A stretch of 19,474 nt of DNA, from positions 1 to 19,474 of the forward strand of contig JAEWOP010000263.1 in NCBI GenBank assembly GCA_023399635.1, in the 5' to 3' direction. The stretch comes from Pseudomonadota bacterium. GTDB taxonomy: Bacteria; Pseudomonadota; Alphaproteobacteria; Rhizobiales; Rhizobiaceae. Under the pieces are notes generated by a model that was not told the DNA's origin, did not search any database, and saw only the letters and a program-made list of their open reading frames with translations. Both the position numbers and the translations under genes were made by a program. Positions 15,104 to 19,474 of this stretch are shown piece by piece. Each line of letters begins with the position of its first letter. Positions within the stretch are counted from its first letter, which is position 1.

Positions 15104-15853
15104 TCAGGAGAACAGGACGCCGCCATTGATGTCGTAGCAGGCACCAGTGATGTAAGCGGCATCATCAGATGCAAGGAAGGCCACAAGACCGGCAACGTCC
15201 TCACTCGATCCTTCGCGCTTCAACGCAGTCGCACCGGCCACTTTTTCACGTACTTCGGGTTTGGTGAAGGTGTCGTGGAACGTCGTCGAGATCATGCCCG
15301 GGCAAACTGCGTTGACGCGAATATTGGGACCAACTTCCTTGGCGAGACCACGTGTGAAGGTCATTACCGCACCCTTGGATGTCGCATAAGCCAAGGCGCC
15401 GGGACCGCCGCCATCACGACCGGCTTGCGACGAGAAGGTCACGATGGAACCGCCTTTTGCCATCTTCGGCACGGCTGCCTTGGCGATGAGGAAAAGCGAC
15501 GTTAGATTGACATCAAGAACCTGATGCCAGAAAGCTTCGTCCATATCGGCCAGAGATTTCCGGGCAATCAGACCGCCTGCCACATGCACCAGACCGTGAA
15601 TGTCTCCGAACTTGTCGGTCGCACCGGAAATCGCAACCTCTGCATCGGCCGCCTTGGTGAGATCGGCCTTGATGGCCAGTGCCTCGCCACCGAGCTTCTT
15701 GATCTCGGAAACGGCCGATACTGCGCCTTCCGCCGCGCCGTTATAGGTCAGCACAACATTGGCGCCTTCCCGAGCAAACCGGATAGCGCATGCGCGACCA
15801 ATATCACGACCTGCGCCCGCGACGACGACCGTTTTGTTTTTGAAACGTAGCAT
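15104..15853 (-). CDS. SDR-family reductase, probable 4-deoxy-L-erythro-5-hexoseulose uronate (DEH) reductase
   Basis: A 249-residue classical short-chain dehydrogenase. The cofactor motif is GAGRDIGRA (13-21, with the family's G-x-x-x-G-x-G), and the structural motif is HVAG (90-93), replacing NNAG. The catalytic set is N116, S142 (FSSQAG), Y156 and K160 (YATSK). The C-terminal GACYDINGGVLFS is a standard SDR ending. It lies 18 bases downstream of the alginate lyase with a GAGG ribosome site, so the natural role is reduction of the lyase product DEH to 2-keto-3-deoxy-gluconate, as described for reductases beside alginate lyases. NADH versus NADPH preference cannot be decided by eye. A general sugar dehydrogenase is the alternative. 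Confidence 0.85.
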   Translation of the reverse strand: MLRFKNKTVVVAGAGRDIGRACAIRFAREGANVVLTYNGAAEGAVSAVSEIKKLGGEALAIKADLTKAADAEVAISGATDKFGDIHGLVHVAGGLIARKSLADMDEAFWHQVLDVNLTSLFLIAKAAVPKMAKGGSIVTFSSQAGRDGGGPGALAYATSKGAVMTFTRGLAKEVGPNIRVNAVCPGMISTTFHDTFTKPEVREKVAGATALKREGSSEDVAGLVAFLASDDAAYITGACYDINGGVLFS

Positions 15854-15871
15854 TTGGAAACCTCGTAATGA

Positions 15872-18202
15872 TTAGAACTGCTTGGCAAGAGAGAGTTTGA
15901 AGCGCTCGTCATCGACATCGCTGAAGTAGATGTCCGTCGAGAAACCCTGATCATCGATGAAATTGAAAATCCGCTTCGGTTCGCTCAGGATGTACGGCAC
16001 CAGAAGAGTGACCAGACGGTGCCGCGTTGCTGCCGGCACGGTCGCGCAAACGTGGTGATGAATTTCGAGCCCTTCAAATTCCTTCGGGTCGATACCCTGG
16101 AAACCTTCAACGGCGGAAATCTGCGGTGCGCCAGAGGATGAATAGACAAACTGGCCGTAAAAGCCGGCTTTCTTGCCGGTGTAGCGAAAACTGGAACGGC
16201 CGGTCTGGGGAGCCCCGATCGTGTGACAAAGCCATTGCAGTTCCTGTGGCTCACTGCACTCAACCTCATCGACGAACACAAAATAGCTGTCGTTGACGAA
16301 ATGGATTTCTCGCTCTGCCTTGCGCACCAACGGGTTTGCGACCTGATAGGCCGCCGTTGCATCGCCGACGATCTTGATATGGCCAGGTTGCTCGTCTACC
16401 GAGACGATACGCCCGGCTGCACGCCGCGCCAGCGCCTTGTCCTTTTCGGCATATTGGCCTTTGCCACCGATCAGCACCGCATTTTTTGACCGGGTCTGAC
16501 GGCGCCAGTTCACATGCATCTGTGAATTAAAGGCAACGTAATGACCGGATTGGATCGCGAGGTCTTCGCCGTAGGCGTAAAGCACAAAGGCGTTCTGATC
16601 GCCGTGGCTGTGGCTCAGCGAACCGTAGGGACTGGACTTGAATACGAATTGCAGATGCCGGTCCGGATCTTCCATGTGTTTCTGGATTGTCACCCAGCCA
16701 ATATCGTTAAACACGGAAAGGGGTGGAAGATCGGTCGGCGCAACGGCCGCCACCTGCTGGTAATCGTGACGATAAACGAGATCGTCGAAATTCAGGTCCC
16801 ACCAGCCGTAATTGTAGAAGGCCATTTCTGTGCCGGTGGCATCCTGCTTAATGCGATCGAAATACCATTGGTAATGGCCATTGCCGGTCACACCAGCAAA
16901 CTGGCGCACATTGTAACCAACCTTCAGACCGGGCAGATCGCCCATGGTGGAATCGTCACCAAAATTGGCGCGACGTGTTCCGGGCGCCTTGGTGTAGAGA
17001 GGGAACCGGCCGGTGTTCTGGAAGAAGGGGCGCTGATAGAGATCGTAACCGATATAGGACCGGATCAGGTTGGCCGCTTCAATCAGATAGGCCATGCCAG
17101 TCATCCAGTAGTGCGGACCTTCGGCCCAACCACCATCGGTGCCAGCCCATGGAGAATAAAGTGTCGACAGGAACTCAACCGTATAGTCGAGCCATTCGCC
17201 GCCTTCGTCGCTTTCACCCAGCAATGAAATGCAGGCAGGTGTCAGCACGGCAGACAGGGAGCGTACGGCGTGGCTGTCATAGGGGAAGACGTGGATACGC
17301 GCATGCGAGATCACATGGTCAGCGACCTCACGCGTACGGCGCAGCAGAACGGCTTTGACCGTTTCGCGCTCTTTCGCACTCAGATGGTCGTAAAGCCAGT
17401 CATATCCCCAGGCCAGTGCAACAACGACACGAAAGGCGGCTTCATCATTATAGGCGCGGGAGGTCGGGCCAGACGGATCCCAGCCCGCCACGGCCAGCAG
17501 CCAGTCACGCGACCTGTCGAGCAGGTCTTCCCGCCCCAGAACACGTCCCGCAATCGCCAGATGGCGAATGGCATAAATCATTTCCTGGCAATCAATATAC
17601 ATTTGCCGCCACAAGGTCGCGACGCGGACATTGTTGGGGTAGGGTTTCGGTTCCAGGATGATCGGCCGGTCCAGCCAGGGCTGGACAGATTTTTCGAAAA
17701 AGTCAGACCACCCGCAATGATCGGCATCCTTAGCAACAGCAGCCGAGAAAGCTTTCAACTGGTCGCCATTCAGCCAGAGCCTTGGATGGCTCGTATGGGC
17801 GGCGGCACGTCGCGCCGCCCGGCCGGGTAACGGGGTTTTTGGCAATGCGGCAGTGATTTCGAAGCCCCGCGCCTTGCTCCAGTTGGAAAGAGGTTGCCGT
17901 GCATTCTGGTCCCAGAGCGCGTAGCTCCAGTGATAGTGGCCATCCTCCAGCGCCACGTCTGGGGTGAAGAAATTCCAAGCCAGATCTTCAAACACAGTTG
18001 TCTGTGCGTCAGGGAAATTGGGGTCAGTCGAGATGCGCAGCACATAGCGCGCACCATCATCAATATCGGGAAGCCAGGAAAAACGTGGGGGATTTTCGGT
18101 AGGCGGTAATTGCTCACTCGGCATGTAGCCAATGGTCAGGGAACCTGGGCGCGGTTCATCGAGATGAGCTTGTCTGGCAATCGCCGAGGCAGAGGGACGC
18201 AT
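15872..18202 (-). CDS. Exolytic alginate lyase, polysaccharide lyase family 15 (Atu3025-like)
   Basis: A 776-residue lyase with the same length as the structurally characterised A. tumefaciens alginate lyase Atu3025. The residues I remember as catalytic or substrate-binding there fall at identical positions here: R199 (TLWRQ), H311 (YDSHAV), Y365 (GPHYW) and H531 (SLSHSHGDQ). Layout: an N-terminal beta domain (to about 125), a central alpha/alpha barrel (about 140-440), then a heparinase II/III-like beta-sheet domain (about 490-776). No signal peptide is present, so it acts in the cytoplasm on alginate imported by the ABC system, releasing unsaturated monomers that become DEH. The start ATG has AGGAG ten bases upstream. 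The generic label heparinase II/III would be misleading. Confidence 0.95.
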   Translation of the reverse strand: MRPSASAIARQAHLDEPRPGSLTIGYMPSEQLPPTENPPRFSWLPDIDDGARYVLRISTDPNFPDAQTTVFEDLAWNFFTPDVALEDGHYHWSYALWDQNARQPLSNWSKARGFEITAALPKTPLPGRAARRAAAHTSHPRLWLNGDQLKAFSAAVAKDADHCGWSDFFEKSVQPWLDRPIILEPKPYPNNVRVATLWRQMYIDCQEMIYAIRHLAIAGRVLGREDLLDRSRDWLLAVAGWDPSGPTSRAYNDEAAFRVVVALAWGYDWLYDHLSAKERETVKAVLLRRTREVADHVISHARIHVFPYDSHAVRSLSAVLTPACISLLGESDEGGEWLDYTVEFLSTLYSPWAGTDGGWAEGPHYWMTGMAYLIEAANLIRSYIGYDLYQRPFFQNTGRFPLYTKAPGTRRANFGDDSTMGDLPGLKVGYNVRQFAGVTGNGHYQWYFDRIKQDATGTEMAFYNYGWWDLNFDDLVYRHDYQQVAAVAPTDLPPLSVFNDIGWVTIQKHMEDPDRHLQFVFKSSPYGSLSHSHGDQNAFVLYAYGEDLAIQSGHYVAFNSQMHVNWRRQTRSKNAVLIGGKGQYAEKDKALARRAAGRIVSVDEQPGHIKIVGDATAAYQVANPLVRKAEREIHFVNDSYFVFVDEVECSEPQELQWLCHTIGAPQTGRSSFRYTGKKAGFYGQFVYSSSGAPQISAVEGFQGIDPKEFEGLEIHHHVCATVPAATRHRLVTLLVPYILSEPKRIFNFIDDQGFSTDIYFSDVDDERFKLSLAKQF

Positions 18203-18235
18203 TGCGCTCTAACTCCTATAAGAACAAAGAGAGGA

Positions 18236-18259
18236 GATGGCGGCGACAGGGCCGCCATC
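18236..18259 (-). promoter_or_regulatory. Intercistronic hairpin between binding protein and lyase genes
   Basis: A perfect 9-base inverted repeat (GATGGCGGC at 18236-18244, GCCGCCATC at 18251-18259) with a six-base loop lies in the 70-base gap between the solute-binding protein stop and the lyase start. On the transcribed (-) strand it is followed by a pyrimidine-rich stretch that is not a pure T-run. It could be a partial terminator or an mRNA-stabilising hairpin that keeps binding-protein expression above that of the downstream enzymes, a common arrangement in ABC operons. Confidence 0.6.
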
Positions 18260-18272
18260 ACAATAGCCTGAT

Positions 18273-19474
18273 TTATTGGGCCGATTTGTACTGACGGTCG
18301 TAGGCTGACTGCATCATCTTGATGACCTCATCGTAACCGAGTGCCGTCAGCCTTTTCTTGTAGGCATCCCAACCGGCATCGACGTCCTGCGCACCAAGGA
18401 TCCAGGTTTGCTGCATCTCGGTCATGTATGTGAGAATGCTCGGCCAATAGCGGTCGAAGGTTGCCTTTTCCTCGGCGTTCAGCGACACGCCCATGAACTC
18501 GTCCTTAAGGCAATTGCACTTGTCGTACATATCGATACCTTCAAGCGCGATTTTGTTGGTCCACTGGCGTTCATATTCGTAGTCCATCCAGTAGCCGCGC
18601 GGTACCTGCGCACCCACAGCCCACAGCTGGGCATTAACCGGGTCCTTGTTTTCAAGAACTTCCTTTTTGAACTGCGGTTTGCCGTCGACCATCTCATAGG
18701 TCAGGCCTTCGACACCGAAGTTCGACAGGACACGGCCTTGCTGGGAGAACCAGAAATCGAAGTATTTTATCGTCTCAATCGGATGTTCATTGGCGGCCGA
18801 GATCGCCCAGCCAACCGGCTGAACACGCAATCTGCGGGCATCTTCGAAACGTTGACCGGAGACGGTCTTCGGCGGCAACATTGGCTTCAGCGCGAAACCT
18901 TCGATCTTTGGCGACAGCGCGTCGTTATAGGTCGAGGTGCTGGCGAACCAGTCATGTGTCATGCCGCCGATATTGTTGCCTAGAAGATATTCACGCGACC
19001 GGGCGCCGCGCGTGAAGATTTCTTTGTCGATCAGGCCTTCCTTGTACCACTTGGCGACGTTCGAGATGCCGGTCCTATAGTTTTCTTCAGCCCATGGATG
19101 GCGCAACTCGCCGTCATAGACGGCAAAGTCACCATAGCGTTCAGAACCTGAAACCCGGGCATCCCAGAGATTGATAAGGCGAACCGCGTCGATCTCTTCA
19201 CGGGCAAAATACGGTACTTCGTCCTTCATGCCGTTACCATTCGGGTCGTTGTCGCGGAAGGCTTTCAGGACCTCATAGACTTCGTCAGGCGTTTCCGGCT
19301 GTTTCAGTCCCAGTTTGTCCAGCCAGTCCTGGCGGATGAACCAGCCGCGCGAGTATTTTCCGTCCGGCACGTAAGGAATGAAATAGAGCTTGCCATCCGG
19401 TCCGGAAATCGCGTTGCGGATATCCTTGTGGCTGTCAAAGAATGCCTTGAGGTTGGGGGCGTGTTCCTCGATCA
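18273..19474 (-). CDS. AlgQ-like solute-binding protein of an alginate ABC importer (partial, 5' end outside window)
   Basis: The last 399 residues of an extracellular binding protein; the frame stays open to the right edge, so the N-terminus and export signal lie outside. Full-length relatives such as Sphingomonas AlgQ1/AlgQ2 are a little over 500 residues. The stretch DPNGNGMKDE has Asp, Asn, Asn, Asp and Glu at the spacing of the EF-hand-like calcium site of AlgQ2. Further family features are YFAREEID, GWFIRQDWLDKLGLK and the C-terminal QTWILGAQDVDAGWDAYKKRL. It should bind alginate or its oligosaccharides in the periplasm and deliver them to permease/ATPase proteins encoded outside the window. 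It is the most upstream visible gene of the minus-strand operon. Confidence 0.88.
   Translation of the reverse strand, partial: IEEHAPNLKAFFDSHKDIRNAISGPDGKLYFIPYVPDGKYSRGWFIRQDWLDKLGLKQPETPDEVYEVLKAFRDNDPNGNGMKDEVPYFAREEIDAVRLINLWDARVSGSERYGDFAVYDGELRHPWAEENYRTGISNVAKWYKEGLIDKEIFTRGARSREYLLGNNIGGMTHDWFASTSTYNDALSPKIEGFALKPMLPPKTVSGQRFEDARRLRVQPVGWAISAANEHPIETIKYFDFWFSQQGRVLSNFGVEGLTYEMVDGKPQFKKEVLENKDPVNAQLWAVGAQVPRGYWMDYEYERQWTNKIALEGIDMYDKCNCLKDEFMGVSLNAEEKATFDRYWPSILTYMTEMQQTWILGAQDVDAGWDAYKKRLTALGYDEVIKMMQSAYDRQYKSAQ

Noticed and set aside
16541..17227. 228-residue plus-strand open frame inside the alginate lyase
   Set aside because: It is antisense to the catalytic barrel of the lyase, which has verified active-site residues; no family features in the shadow frame.
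15872..18202. Calling the 776-residue protein a heparinase
   Set aside because: The fold is heparinase II/III-like, but length, residues R199/H311/Y365/H531 and the AlgQ-like and DEH-reductase neighbours point to PL15 alginate lyase.
1..19474. CRISPR arrays, tRNA/rRNA genes, complete insertion sequences, phage genes or defence systems
   Set aside because: None seen on either strand; the window is metabolic operons plus two small scars.

Overview
The window reads as a piece of an Agrobacterium/Rhizobium-group (Alphaproteobacteria, Rhizobiaceae) chromosome. The strongest clues are two proteins I recognise from memory. One is a 289-residue ketose 3-epimerase almost identical to the well-known D-psicose (D-allulose) 3-epimerase of Agrobacterium tumefaciens C58. 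The other is a 776-residue protein that matches the length and the catalytic residues of the C58 exo-alginate lyase Atu3025. A few scattered substitutions in the epimerase suggest a relative of C58 rather than C58 itself.

Region A (1-6057, + strand) is one tightly packed rare-sugar operon. It holds a two-domain sugar ABC ATPase, two RbsC-type permeases, a first ketose 3-epimerase-like TIM-barrel protein, a small P-loop kinase of the uridine kinase/FrcK type, and the D-psicose 3-epimerase. The substrate-binding protein is not in the window and probably lies to the left. The layout suggests uptake of a rare ketose or polyol, C3-epimerisation and phosphorylation.

Region B (6058-6689) is a scar. 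It carries the C-terminal half of a MarR-type regulator directly behind the epimerase, then a decayed N-terminal piece of a GFA-family (glutathione-dependent formaldehyde-activating enzyme-like) gene. Region C (6690-10482, + strand) is a three-gene periplasmic molybdenum aldehyde oxidoreductase of the PaoABC type: a Tat-exported 2x[2Fe-2S] subunit, an FAD subunit with four extra cysteines, and a molybdopterin subunit. No PaoD/XdhC-type maturation gene is seen. Region D (10483-10849) separates the convergent halves and holds no gene I can support.

Region E (10850-19474, - strand, read right to left) is an alginate/polyuronate operon. It starts with a partial AlgQ-like solute-binding protein, followed by an intercistronic hairpin and a cytoplasmic PL15 exo-alginate lyase. 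Next come an SDR reductase (probable 4-deoxy-hexoseulose uronate reductase), an SGNH hydrolase, a D-2-hydroxyacid dehydrogenase, a TIM-barrel sugar isomerase/epimerase and an enolase-superfamily acid-sugar dehydratase of the glucarate dehydratase subgroup. The last four genes are joined by 4-base overlaps or an 8-base gap. They are not part of the textbook alginate pathway and are the most interesting unexplained content here. KDG kinase and KDPG aldolase genes are not in the window.
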